From positions 21,659,674-21,723,673 of the forward strand of contig OX393579.1 in the NCBI GenBank assembly GCA_947652605.1: a stretch of 64,000 nt of DNA, in the 5' to 3' direction. Positions 22,221-33,111 of the stretch are shown here, one piece after another. The translations under genes and the position numbers were made by a program. The DNA comes from Elmis aenea (lineage: Eukaryota; Arthropoda; Insecta; Coleoptera; Elmidae). The notes under the pieces are model-generated. The model was not told the origin of the DNA, did not search any database, and saw only the letters and a list, made by a program, of their open reading frames with translations. How positions within the stretch are numbered: position 1 is the first letter of the stretch; the number at the start of each line of letters is the position of its first letter.

Positions 22221-22279
22221 TACTTTACGGTTGCTAACGCGTCCGTAAAACAGCTGTTTCTAGTACGATCGCACAAAAA

Positions 22280-22869
22280 AATAATTATAATATGTATACA
22301 TTTTTTTACGTCAAATATGTGCAATATAAAGAATTTATTTATGTTCACCTATGAATTGGTTATTGCTTATTGTTTATAATGCAACCAAATTTTATGAAAC
22401 ATCAACGTAGTTTAATTTTCCTGTATTATGTATTAGCTATTCAAAAAAATTTACTTCATTAAGTTTTTTATTTTTTCTTGACAAATGTTGGAACTAAATA
22501 CTGTTAAGCAAAACTTTAAAGTCTGTAAAACAATGTGCAATGCTAAGCAGTAAGCAGACTACTGCAATAAGAGTATTATTAAACTTTGGAATTATGTCAA
22601 TGAACAGTTTCATAACTCATAAAGCCGATAATGAAGACTTACAAATATTCAAAGAAACAACAAAATTTGCGTCCTGAAGCGACATTTATTGAAACATCTA
22701 AAATTTAATAGAAATGATTTATTTAAGTCAGCATACACGAACTTATTTTACATAGTTGCAGGCTACATACTTATTGCCATAGTACTAGAAATACTTTTAG
22801 ATAATCTCAAAAAATAATAAAAATTTAAATTGCCTCTTTTAATTTTTATGTCATATTCAAAGCTAAACA
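22280..22869. other. AT-rich DNA, no gene seen
   Basis: No gene or repeat recognised between the recombinase element and the mariner. Confidence 0.5.
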
Positions 22870-22871
22870 TA

Positions 22872-24124
22872 CGTGGTCTGTCCCAAAAGTAATGAGAATG
22901 ATGTTTATGCGCAGCCCAGAAGGGCCAGGAAAGAAAAGTGGGGGTCGAGGTAGGTGGAGGAGGAACCAATGTATACAGTTTGACCATACTCGGTTGAGTC
23001 CGTGCCTTTGTAGCAGTTGGAACGTTAGCAAAGTGTATAGTAGTCGTGTCAGGGGCGAAAATGCAGAGCAGTCTGGAGCAGCGCTATGCGATCAAGTTCT
23101 GCGTGAAACTCGAAAAATCTGGTCCCAAAAGGTTGGAATTGTTGAAGACAGCTTATGGGGATGCTATTTTGTCTTCAGCTCAAATCTTTAGGTGGCACAA
23201 GGACGGAAGGGAAAGCGTTGAGGAACAGCGTGCAGGGCGTCCTTCAACGTCAAGAACTAAGAACAATGTGGCTCGTGTAAAGGCTGTTCTGGATAGGGAA
23301 CGACGTTTGAATGTGCTTTAATTGCATAGGAGGAAGAACTATCGGAAACGGACGTCCACTGAATCATTACGGAAGATCTGTACGTACGAAAAATTTGTGC
23401 GAAGCTGGTTCCGAAGAATTTGTCCGATGAACTAAAGGACAATCGTGTGTTGGTTTCTCGCGAACTCTTGGATCGTGTGACAAGGGGACCCGACTTTTTG
23501 CAGCGAGTAATAACCAGAGATGAAAGTTGGGTTTTCGAGTACGATACCACAACCAAAAGACAGAGTTCAGAGTGGCACACTTCCAAGTCACCTCGACCAA
23601 AGAAAGACCGTATAAGCAAATCAAGAGTGAAACCAATGCTCATAATATTTTTTTTTATTTAAAGGGAGTTGCTCACAAAGAATTTATGCCACCTAGACAG
23701 ACTGTGAATCAAATATTTTACGTGCAGGTACTCGAGAGTTTAAAAAACAGAGTGTGCGTGTCCGCCGTGAAATTGCAAACACGTGGTTCCTTCACCACGA
23801 CAATGCACCAAGTCACACATCATTCGCCGTGAGAGATTTTTTTGGCACAAAATAATATTTTAACGCTTCCCCACCTACCCTGACTTGGCTTCGTGCGATT
23901 TTTTTTTAATTCCCCAAGCTCAAAACCCACCTAAAGGGCATCATTTTGGGACAGTTAAAAACGTCCAGGTAGCTGCGACGACAGCATCTCAAACAAAGAC
24001 TTTCTCCACTGTTATGAAGAGTGGCAGCAAGGAGCCTATATTGAAGGGGATAAACTGTAATAAATGTTTGTTTAATAAAAAAAATATTTTTAAACCATTC
24101 TCATTACTTTTGGGACAGACCACG
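22872..24124 (+). mobile_element. mariner transposon, full length, defective
   Basis: Inverted ends CGTGGTCTGTCCCAAAAGTA with ATGAGAATG inward match over about 29 bp without visible mismatch. TA duplicates flank both sides (22870-22871, 24125-24126). The length of 1253 bp is typical of mariner. The inside encodes a broken DD34D-type transposase. A G-rich patch (AAAGTGGGGGTCGAGGTAGG) at 22934-22953 lies upstream of the coding part. Confidence 0.93.
23061..24057 (+). pseudogene. mariner DD34D transposase, multiply frameshifted
   Basis: From ATG 23061: MQSSLEQRYAIKFCVKLEKS, then LLKTAYGDAILSSAQIFRWH and EEQRAGRPSTSRT, the paired helix-turn-helix and linker of mariner transposases. A stop after DRERRLNVL (23321) and a frame change follow. 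The catalytic region continues MSDELKDNRVLVSRELLDRV, VITRDESWVFEYD (first Asp at 23519-23521; the usual Gly before it is Arg), SEWHTSKSPRPKK, then, in another frame, KGVAHKEFMPPRQTVNQIFY. HHDNAPSHT holds the second Asp (23799-23801), and YPDLASCDFFL the third (about 23897). The tail CYEEWQQGAYIEG ends in stops. At least four frameshifts make it inactive. All three catalytic Asp codons can still be found, so decay is moderate. Subfamily not assigned. Confidence 0.9.
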
Positions 24125-24329
24125 TATACCGATTGGTTGCCAATTTTGGGCAAAGTTTGACTACACAATGTTTAAGTTTATTTTGCAGAATACCATTCCT
24201 ACATCAAACAATCGTGACATAATCCGATATAGTGTGAAGTTCGGGATAACAATTTTAAATCTTGGGACTGCGTTCCGCTCACAAAACACTGTTAGGAAAC
24301 GACAAACACTCTGTATTTTGTAATGTCTA

Positions 24330-24448
24330 CCGGGTGATTCAGTTTGATTGTCGCACCTAGGGTTTCTCATATTTGACCATTTTGCTTGTCCCGGGATTCC
24401 GGGAAGAAATCGGCCTTTGTCCCGTGATTTCCCGGGATCCCGGGATGT
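24330..24448. mobile_element. fragment ends: CGGGTGATTCAG head and CCCGGG block
   Basis: TACCGGGTGATTCAGTTTGA resembles a decayed TACAGGGTG-type element head. About 50 bases on comes a GC-rich pair CCCGGGATTCCGGGA and GATTTCCCGGGATCCCGGG (24389-24446), related to the blocks at 14.1-14.9 kb. Two unrelated fragments side by side seems most likely. Confidence 0.35.
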
Positions 24449-25792
24449 AATAAATTATGTCAATATTTTTAAATAAATAACCCAAAAAATTAAGGGAGCG
24501 GTTTATTACTTAAAAACAACTCCAAGTCATATATGTCAAATAAATAAATAAAGTATATTATGTGATTAAACCATAAAGTTGACCATCACTAGTCTCATAT
24601 ATTTCATGGTAGGAAAAACAAAAATATATTGTTAATAGTGGTTCCTTTTAAAATAACAAAGTTATAGAGTTGTGACAGTCAAACAGAATACCCGGTATAA
24701 GTTAATAACACACAAAATAAAAGGTTTACACAGCACACGAACATACGAAGTTTGCTGGCATACCTATTAAATAACTGTAAAAAATATTAATATTTTTGAA
24801 AATACATATTTCACAAACTACTGTTTCTGGTATTTAAAGATAATCCTACGCCACACTTTTCACAAACTTTTAGTTGGATTTACTCAAAATTTGTTGGTGA
24901 ACATTCTTTTAAAACAACTTCTAACTTATTTGCTAAAAAATAGTAATAGCCGTTGTAATAATTTCAAACGGCAATGTCGTAAATATCTTTTAAATGGAGC
25001 GGCAGATGTTTACAATCTCCTGTAACTTTTATTGGTGAATTATGAGCGATTCTATTTACTTTACACTTCCTAAACGATTTGTTGTAAGAGGAAACTTTTA
25101 ATCTACGTTGTATGAAACCGCTTTTAGAGTCATTGCTCGTGGCTCCTACGGCGATAAATGTTGGAAACACCGCGCTTTTTTTATACCACAAAACGAACGA
25201 TAAAACACAATAACTACAAATAAGGGCGAGAATTTATTGCATGATGTTGTCATGACGCTTTTGATGAACACAATGCATTGGAATAATAAGTTATTCCGGT
25301 TGTATGGGATATTTGTTATTTATTGGTACTTTATTTTGAGTTTTCGGTGCGATTTACTTTTATACATAACACGATGAGATGATCTGATATGAAGTCAATG
25401 GAGCGAGTGGGTTGTTAGGAATCGTTTCAATATGAAACATTAATAGAGTTCTTTAAAAAATGTGTACACTGTCTTCTAAATCTACATATCTACATTAGTT
25501 TAACGTGTTTATAATTTTAGACATTATTTACTCCAAGTAAACAATAAAAATAATGTTCAGTGTAATCATGTACAAAGAAGGGTCCCGACCAAACTTATAC
25601 TGAAATCAAAACCGGAAAAAACCGTTCCTTTTTCCATGAATCATGAACCGGAACTAAAGCTTTAATGTAAAAAATATCAAACCACAAATACAACCGAACC
25701 TCCTTACCTAAACAGGTTTAACAGGTTTGTACAACAGTTTAAATCGATTACATTTTTATATTTTTAACAACATTACAATTTTTTCATTTATG
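24449..25792. other. AT-rich DNA, no gene seen
   Basis: The minus-strand frame 24964-25191 (75 codons) shows no family features. AACCGGAAAAAACCG and GAACCGGAAC (25609-25655) hint at an old repeat. Nothing firm. Confidence 0.45.
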
Positions 25793-26140
25793 CAGGGTGT
25801 TCCTTAAATATTGCGAAACAATTCGGGAAGTGATTCCTTATCGAAAATTAAGGAGGGGCTTTAATATAATTTTTTTTCCTCACAAATTTCATTTGGGAGT
25901 TACACCACCATAAAAGGGAGCGGTAAAATTTGGTTTTTATTTTATTTTTAAAATTTGGATAGATGTAGGAAAATAATATTTGGTAGATGTTTTATACTTA
26001 TTAAAAGGTTCCCCAAAGTAGTATTTTCAATCATCTTCCACCTTCACAGGGGGCTGAAAAGTGCGACCCCTGTTGTTTTTTTTTTATCAGAACATTTTGG
26101 TGGGTTAAAATCTTGCAATAAAAAAAGTTTTTTTGAAAGC
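25793..26140 (+). mobile_element. single CAGGGTGTTCCTTAAATATT arm
   Basis: Begins CAGGGTGTTCCTTAAATATT and continues as a low-complexity, stop-rich arm (TTTGGGAGTTACACC, GGGGGCTGAAAAGTGCGACC). No matching inverted arm follows within the next kilobase, so it is a one-ended remnant of the CAGGGTG group. The right border is approximate. Confidence 0.5.
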
Positions 26141-26291
26141 TTGATTTATTTAAAAAAAAATTATATTATTTAGTTTGTCTCGTAAAACCTACAGTTTTTG
26201 AATAAAAAATTAAATATTCCAATATAAAACCATTCATTTTGGTGGTTACCAAGTTACCATGGTTTGTTGATTTTCCTATTGGGTAAGGTAT

Positions 26292-26433
26292 ATGGTGCCT
26301 TTCCACGTGAGAGTAAACTACTCTCGATAGCAGCGTCACCAAGAATACAGCCAATCGCGAGTTACTCTCAGGGGCTGTATCCTGGGCGACGCTGCTATCG
26401 AGAGTAGTTTACTCTCACGTGGACAGGCACCAT
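26292..26433. repeat. 142-bp near-perfect hairpin
   Basis: Arms of about 61 bp (26292-26352 and 26373-26433) are inverse copies with only a few mismatches: ATGGTGCCTTTCCACGTGAG, GTAAACTACTCTCGATAGCA, GCGTCACCAAGAATACAGCC. The loop is about 20 bases. It is GC-richer than its surroundings and seems compact enough to fold as a single RNA stem if transcribed. Possible MITE; no target duplication was clear. Confidence 0.85.
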
Positions 26434-27454
26434 TAAGGCTTAAAATGCGTAGCATTTTGAACTTTTATAACTGTTCAAAAACCTAGTGAGGTTTTAAATC
26501 AAACTAATAATGTTTTTGAATCTTAGAAATATGCATTAAGACTTTTACTAACGTAACGTAGCGTTTTGAATACGAGATGAAGTTTTTATTTGATTAATTT
26601 TATTTATAGATTAATAGGAAAAATTTTAGTTATCAGTTTTGCAAAGATAAAAAGTACAAAATTAAAATAAACAGTTTATTAACAGCTTTTAGCTTATTTC
26701 GTAAATAAACTGTTTTGTTTAAATGTTTAATACTGTAACCTCATATATATATACCCTGTTGCGTTAGCTTGAGTGGTTTCCTGCTGAGAAAGATGAACCC
26801 CACTGGCTTACAACACCGCTTTATACTCAAATTGAAAACGTTTATAAACAACTTTAGCTCAACCAACAAATGAATATCACAACATCAGCAAAAAGAATAA
26901 AATACGAACTAAATTTATTCTGTGGTAACATTTTAAATTTGTCAAGATTGTTTTTACATCATTATATAGACATCTCAGTATTTGACAATACATTATCACA
27001 GTCGCTTTCGGTAACTAATGTTGAAATATATTTTAGATATTTTTGTATGTATGTGCTGTCTTCGGAGTGTCACTTTTGTGACATGGTTGAACATTTATTT
27101 AAGGTATTGCAATGTCGTCCTGGAAATACGTATTATATTGAACATGTCATTGGATAAGTTAGAGTCCAAGTTTACACCAAGAATTCAGATCGAAAAGTCA
27201 ACTAAAACTTCTCGTGACATCTCTGATGAATTTTAGATAATGATCGACAGTTGCAAATCCTTTTTTTTTTAATTTTTGTGACGGTAGTTTAGCACAACAA
27301 AAATAAATAAAAAGTGTTCACCATCAAGATATTTCATCTACTTAATATTGGCAGCGATATTAACCCATGGAACAAGCTCGTGTTTGACACAGGCATTCGA
27401 TTTGGTCATTTTTGTGGATGCATGTGTTTGACACGATTGGACTTGTATCGTACA
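26434..27454. other. intergenic DNA with an unassigned ORF
   Basis: Holds a 95-codon plus-strand frame (26870-27157) containing FDNTLSQSLSVTNVEIYFRY and CHFCDMVEHLFKVLQCRPGN. It matches no family I know, and frames of this size are expected by chance in a window of this composition. Upstream, 26755-26812 is GC-richer and unrecognised. Confidence 0.35.
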
Positions 27455-27812
27455 GAATAAAAATGAAATGAGAAAAAAAATATCTTTTTGACGGTGTCAC
27501 AGCCAACTACAACATGTATTTAAAATAAGAAAGTTGGTGTTAAAATATCAAAACAAACGAGAATACGTAAAATGTATTAACAAATTTTAAATCTACTCAA
27601 AAAGTGTCCAAATAATGTCATAAAATATTTTGAGTGTGAAATCAAATAAGCAAGTTTTTTCTTTTCATGAATAGCGCAAAAACTGTAACTTCTTTTGAAG
27701 ATTTTTTCATAAAATAGTTGCTCTTAAATCATAGATCATTTTGACTTCCTTAAGCATCTCTGTATTTCTTACCGTTTACGAGATCACCATGTTGTTACCG
27801 ATACCTGGAAGT
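27455..27812 (-). mobile_element. single arm related to 15008-15400
   Basis: Its inverse matches the arm at 15008-15400 along most of its length (AACGGTAAGAAATACAGAGA, AAGTCAAAATGATCTATGAT, GCGCTATTCATGAAAAG, AACTTGCTTATTTGA, TTTCTTATTTTAAATAC, GGCTGTGACACCGTC). The terminus is decayed (GGTATCGGTAAC instead of CAGGGTGTCCC). Confidence 0.6.
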
Positions 27813-28344
27813 AAGTAGTTTATTTAGTTAAAATATTGCATGAACTAATTATTATTAACCAAATGCTTATTGATAAAGCATTAAAGAGTGTTCTAAACAT
27901 AAAAACTTGTTGCACATTTTACTGTATCGTAACATTTAAACTTTTTTTATGTACCTACAAGCTCCACAACGCCCTCTTTTATGATTTCTGTTCAGAACTT
28001 GTGTTTTAAAGGAAGTAACTTTTGTTGCAGTGGAAGATGTAGTTGTGTCGTATCATCATCATCATCTTCCAAAAAAAGGAAAACTATGGAAAACCTGAAA
28101 TGAGTAGGTAAAAGAAACTGTCACGAACAAAGGGATCGAGTGAAGTAACGTTAGAGCTAACTAAAAATAGAAAAAAAGGGAGTCAAACAAACAAATACAG
28201 TCCACATACATAAGAAGAAATAAAGGCCCTAAACTTATATGTAGAGGCGCAAGATTAAGAAGTAAAAGAACAAAATTTGTTTATTTCCAAAAATCACGCG
28301 AAAATAATGATTTTGTCTAGTTTGAAAAACATGTATTACATATA
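27813..28344. other. intergenic DNA, no gene seen
   Basis: Includes four CAT/ATC trinucleotide repeats at about 28053-28065 within a GC-richer patch (28025-28140). Frames there are short and stop-rich. Confidence 0.4.
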
Positions 28345-28438
28345 CAGCGTCATTCAAAAAGTCTGCAACAAATGGGAAAAATTTTTATTTTTGCTTTCTC
28401 AGAAAATTTTATTCTTGATAAAAGTTAGTGCATGATCT

Positions 28439-29388
28439 TTTTTTTTTTTTTTTTTTAATAACCCTTATCGGGTTTATGACATGCAATCTGGTCTTTGAGA
28501 CCAATAAGCCGTTTAATTCTAGCCTAAATTAATAATGTTCAAACTTATTCTAAGATTTACCCAATGGTAGTCCTTAGTTTGCTAATATATAGGTACACTA
28601 ATTGTTAACGAGCACACTACCGCACAGTCTCTGCTTTTCACTTTTGTTTAAACTAACTCAAAAGGTTTAACCCTTTTGAGTCTTCTTACTAGTCCTGTAG
28701 TGTCCAGGAGCTGGATCGCCTCGACGTTTACGTGGTGATGGAGCCTTTCCTCGTGGCCCTTGGCAAACTTCTTAATTGTGTCGGTTACAGTGTCCATATT
28801 GAGGTCCCGATGTATGTCACTGTTTCTGCAGTACCAGGGTGCATCAACGATGTTCCTTAATGCTTTGTTCTGGAATCTCTGGATGATTTGAATATTACTC
28901 TGTTTGGTGCATCCCCATAGCTGTACCCCATATGTCCATACAGGTTTTAAAATTTGCTTGTATAACAAAAGTTTATTATGTAGTGACAGAGGGGAATTCC
29001 TCCCGATTAGCCCAATACATTTTTTTATATTTGATGCCTATTTCTTCCCTTTTTTTCTTGACATAAGCCTTCCAGCGTAGCTTGGCGTCCAAATTAATAC
29101 CTAAGTATTTTGCTGTGTTGGAGTATGGTATTTGCTTGTTGTTTAAGTTGATTGGTACATGTTCAATTCTCTTGTTGGTGAAATTGACATGTACTGACTT
29201 TGTTTCATTTAACTTTATACGCCATGTTTTTGTCCAGTTGTTGATCTGGTTGGCAGCTGCTTGTAATTTCTTGGATGATTCTGTATTGTTTCTTCCTACT
29301 GCTAAAATAGCCGTGTCGTCGGCAAAGGTCGCTATGGTACTGTTTTCTAGCTTTGGAATATCACAAGTATACAGTAGGTATAGGACCG
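28439..29388 (-). mobile_element. 5'-truncated jockey-like LINE with poly-A and 11-bp duplication
   Basis: GTGCATGATCT flanks both sides (28428-28438 and 29389-29399), a perfect target duplication. A T-run at 28438-28456 is the poly-A tail on the minus strand. The insert carries the 3' part of an RT gene only. These three marks show target-primed reverse transcription into the foldback arm after that arm existed. Confidence 0.93.
28648..29388 (-). pseudogene. jockey-like LINE reverse transcriptase, C-terminal half
   Basis: Minus strand: YLLYTCDIPKLENSTIATFA then DDTAILAVG, the FADD catalytic signature (two Asp codons at 29315-29320). It is followed by NNWTKTWRIKLNETKSVHVN, NTAKYLGINLDAKLRWKAYV and YKKMYW. 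After a frame change near 28975 the tail reads LYKQILKPVWTYGVQLWGCT, FQNKALRNIVDAPWYCRNSD and IHRDLNMDTV, ending at 28648 with LKRVKPFELV. Motif order and wording match the jockey clade of insect non-LTR retrotransposons. The 5' end (endonuclease and first half of RT) is missing through truncation at insertion. One frameshift and truncation make it inactive; otherwise it is well preserved, so young. Confidence 0.9.
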
Positions 29389-30355
29389 GTGCATGATCTA
29401 AAACTAATTTTAAGATCAAAAAAAATTCAATAAAAAGTCATAGGACACTAGATTTTAGCGATTTTTGAAATATTCGCAGGAGTAAAGTGTCCTTATTTTA
29501 AAAGATACAAAAGCTTTATGGGAAAAAGTTATTTAGCTTTAAATTATGACGATCGAATTCCAATTTTTATTTTTTAAGAAATTTTAACATTTAAAAAGTC
29601 TGCAACAAATGGAAACGTTTTTTATTATCGATTTCTTAGAAAATTTTATTCTTGATAAAAGTTGGTGCATGGTCTAAGACTAATTTTAAGACAAAAAAAG
29701 TTTGATAAACAGTCATATGACACTAGATATTAGCGATTTTTGAAATATTTGCAAGAGTAAAGTGCCCTTATTTTAAGAGATAAAATTTTATGAGAAAAAG
29801 TTATTTAGAATCTCAAAATAAGGCTCGATATAAACTTTGACGGTCAAATTCCAATTTTAATTTTTTGAGAAATTTTAAGCACTTAACTTGCGAATATTTC
29901 AAAAATCGTTAAAATCTAGTGTCCTATGACTTTTTATTGAACTTTTTTTCATCGTAAAATTAGTTTTAGATAATGCACCAACTCTTATCAAGAATAACAT
30001 TTTCTGAGAAATCAAAAATAAAAATTTTTCCCATTTGTCGCAGACTTTTGAATGTTAAAATTTCTTTAAAAATAAAAATTGGAATTCGACTGTCAAAATT
30101 TAAATCTAGCCTTATTTTGATATTCTAAATAGCTTTTTCCTATAATTTTTTTTTGTATCTCTTAAAATAAGGGCACTACTCTTGCGAATATTTCAAAAAT
30201 CGCTAAAATCTAGTGTCCTACGACTTTTTATTGAACTTTTTTTCATCTCAAAATTAGTTTTAGATCATGCACCAACTTTTATTACGAATAAAATTTTCTG
30301 AGAAATCAAAAATAAAAATGTTTCCCATTTGTTGCAGACTTTTTGAATGACGCTG

Positions 30356-32757
30356 TAGAGTAGCGGTGTGTTCCAAAAGCAAAATAACCTCAAAATCTCG
30401 ACAAAAACTTAATAATTAATAATGAAAATTATCAATTAATCACCTCAATGTCTGTACGCGTACTTAACGTTAAAGAACTGTTAAATCTAGAAGATAGCCT
30501 TCCTCCATTTGCTTTTTTCGCAAATTAATGTGTTTGATGTTCTCTTACAACACCCGCACCCCAAGGAGGGTAACTTTGGATTTCGGTAGTTATGGGATGA
30601 GGCCTCAAAGGAAGAAAAGATGCGAAAGGGGCAAGAGAATATACTGAGGGGTAGGACGAAGAAATATAGTGTCGGTAAACAAGGTTTTAAGAACCGATTT
30701 TCACCCATACAAAATTACAGAAAAAAGCTTGCACAACTTTCTTTTGGTTCATAACGTTTAATCTTGAATGTGGTAAGATTAGACATAAAAAAAATGTATA
30801 AACGATGGCATACAAGCCTAAAAAACGATGTACAATTTTTTTAAAAGCTGCAAATGTTGCTCTTGATTTTAAAATAAACAATTCTGCTGTAATTTATCAA
30901 CTAAATCCAACTGGCACTAAAATTTAAACGTAACTCAATGTTTGTAGTTTTTAATGAACAGAATTTAGGCATGTCTTAAACAGTCTCCATATTCTACAAT
31001 ATTTAAACAGCTGGTAAAAAATCATAAAAACAATATTTTTATAGGCACTTGGAAAACGCTTTGTCATTAAATATTAAAACTAATAACCTGACCACGAGTA
31101 GTAAGTTTAGGGTCTAAGCCTAAGCCATTAATGTAACAGTTGTTACTCATAATAACAAAATTTCAGCGTCTAAATCCAAATTTACCTGCTAGCGCGAAAT
31201 AAAAGATTGAATAGGAAAAATAAATAAACGACCGTGTTTTCTTATTAAGTTAATTAGGGTGTGAGGTATAATAGTATTTAGCAATTAGCAATCAAAAATG
31301 TCACAACATTACGCTAATGTTTGAAGAATTAACACGCGTTTTGTTGTCCTACATTTAACAAGCACATTCCTGGCTTGTGGCATAAGATTTTCTTTTATCG
31401 CTCATATCTTTTTTACTATTTTCTAAACCGGTTTTTAATTTGTCGTAATTGTTGCGTTAAACTATAAAGCGCAAGTTTATGGCTGTTAATAAATATTTTG
31501 TGACATTATTAATCAAACAAAATTTGCCAAGTGCGTGATACGTTATTTAATACTATTATGGTAGAAATTTCCGAAACCATAAATTAATAGAATTATGTTA
31601 ATTAGAATGTTATACTATCTAGAACTTAACATTACCTTGTATCTGTAACATATTTGGTTAAATATTAACCATAAAATTTTTTATGATTTGTTCGCACCTT
31701 ATATATAATAAGGTCATATTTATCAAAACAGAATAACGACATTATTTTAGTGTATTTTCGCATCGTGTGAAAGACGGTGTAAGTTTTTTTTGTAAATAAT
31801 ATTTGAACCCAAGTTTTATGTGTGTGTTTGTACAAGGTTCTGTAGAAATATTACTTTAGTGCATTTGTAAAAGAGAAAATAATCGTTTTCATCAATGACT
31901 ATTGAAATCCCTCTATTACTTCATTTAACGCCAGACAAATTGTTAAGGCTTTTGTCTTAAGATCCAACAAAAAAAGCACTGCTAATTATTCTATTATAAA
32001 CATTCACACGGTGTCCCAGTTAGAACATCCCAGGCCTATCTTTTTTCTATTTAAGAATATGGAATTTTAATGTTTAATACAAAATATTTTAAAGGTCGTA
32101 AGTCAATTTTAAATAAGTTGTTGAATTATATGTAAATTTATTTCATCGTTTTTAAAATATCCAATTTTAAAATTTGCTGTCTAGTAGTAATTAGGTACAT
32201 TTGCAAAGAAATAATTTAAAATCTATTGAAGTTTTCTATCAAATAATGAACAATTAAAGGGCCTTTTTACAGGAAAAAATTTTAATAGAAGAGCAAATAT
32301 TGTATTAATCAGAGTAGCCTATGAAAAAATATGAAACGACCAAAAGTAGTAAAAACTAAAAAGTAATTTAAGGTCTTCGATAAACTATTAAATCAAAATA
32401 TTCATTTTAAAAACAAAAAACTGAAAAATAGAATGTAAAATCAAAAGATTTTTGCTAAGCACATGTTAGTCACTAAATTTTGTAAAAAACATCAAAGTCC
32501 TATAACTTAAAATTTAAAAATTGTATATTTACTAAGATAAATTTCATAAGATAAAGAATATTCTATTTTATATAATTAATCAATTTAACACAGCTTCAGA
32601 CTGTTATATAGTTTTTAATTAGTTGCTTACTGTATCCAATATCTTTTTTCCTATACCTAATAATATTTTTATTGAAGCATGCTTTATTTTGAACACTTTG
32701 GTTTCCATAAAACAAAATGGCATTAAAATAACTCACATAATTTTGATTTTTGTACAG
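30356..32757. other. intergenic DNA, no gene seen
   Basis: The patch 30490-30665 is less AT-rich and holds a 73-codon minus frame (30487-30708, LPSLGCGCCKRTSNTLICEK) of unknown origin. At 32010-32034, CGGTGTCCCAGTTAGAACAT looks like a decayed CAGGGTGTCCCA head. The rest shows nothing. Confidence 0.4.
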
Positions 32758-32790
32758 AAGGTTGTCTCTTAATCAGCAAGACAGTACTGA

Positions 32791-32913
32791 CACATTAATA
32801 AACTACCAAGATCTGGTCCTGGTGTCCATGGCTCAATTACTCCCTGTGCATGCTTCACAGTTATCGTTCTCGAAGATAGCAATGGAAAATTTCTAAGGTG
32901 TAATAAATACAAG
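32791..32913 (+). other. weak candidate coding exon
   Basis: Forty-one codons without stop end exactly at AAG|GTAAGT (donor 32914-32919). The translation includes GPGVHGSITPCACFTVIVLE and DSNGKFLRCNKYK. The stretch is clearly less AT-rich than its flanks. A possible acceptor (TTTTTGTACAG, ending 32757) lies upstream but an in-frame TAA and TGA separate it, so a second acceptor (CTACCAAG, 32810) would be needed. The opposite strand is also open (RNFPLLSSRTITVKHAQGVI), so strand is not certain. No family recognised. Confidence 0.22.
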
Positions 32914-33111
32914 GTAAGTAAAACTAAACACAATTATCTGCTGCACAGAACAACCTAGATACGGTTAGTTCTTAAAAACAGACACATAAAATTTTTCTAT
33001 TGTGTACCTACATACATATATTCGACGTAGTATTATGAAGTAAAAAAAAAGACGAATTGCAAAGTTGATCTTAAAATGACGATGGTCTCTTTAAACAAAT
33101 GATGTTTAAAT

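Larger units (their letters stand above)
20395..22279 (-). mobile_element. tyrosine-recombinase (Crypton-like) element
   Basis: The element holds a tyrosine-recombinase gene on the minus strand. Its edges are defined by two shorter relatives (34479-34850, 52733-53122) that share the same left start (AGTTATTTATGTA.CAAGGCC) and the same right end (CTAGTACGATCGCACAAAAA) but lack the gene. GTGCGATCG also occurs inverted inside the left part (20530-20538). The left region has GGCC...CTTTTTCGGCC blocks and the right region a 40-bp tandem array. No classical TIRs and no DDE enzyme are present, as expected for Cryptons, the eukaryotic tyrosine-recombinase transposons. Crypton assignment follows from the enzyme class and absence of an RT; it is not proven. 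Confidence 0.75.
28345..30355. mobile_element. foldback family TCTGCAAC, copy 1, with LINE insertion
   Basis: Ends CAGCGTCATTCAAAAAGTCT and its inverse AGACTTTTTGAATGACGCTG, each next to TA (28343-28344, 30356-30357). Inside, the word AGTCTGCAACAAATGG recurs at 28360 and 29598 in plus orientation; at about 30330 it is inverted, and a decayed inverted form (TTTGTCGCAGACTTTTGAA) is at about 30033-30051. The element is therefore built of roughly 250-450-bp blocks arranged head-to-head. A LINE fragment of about 950 bp sits in the left arm; without it the element is about 1.05 kb, like copy 2. Confidence 0.88.

Noticed and set aside
23257..23643. 128-codon minus-strand ORF
   Set aside because: Antisense to the mariner catalytic region; no family resemblance of its own.
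28025..28140. Exon-like GC-richer patch after TTTTGTTGCAG
   Set aside because: All frames close quickly and no donor follows at a sensible place; a resemblance to small basic-protein motifs did not hold up.
29082..29396. 104-codon plus-strand ORF
   Set aside because: Lies antisense to the jockey-like reverse transcriptase, which has the FADD motif on the minus strand.
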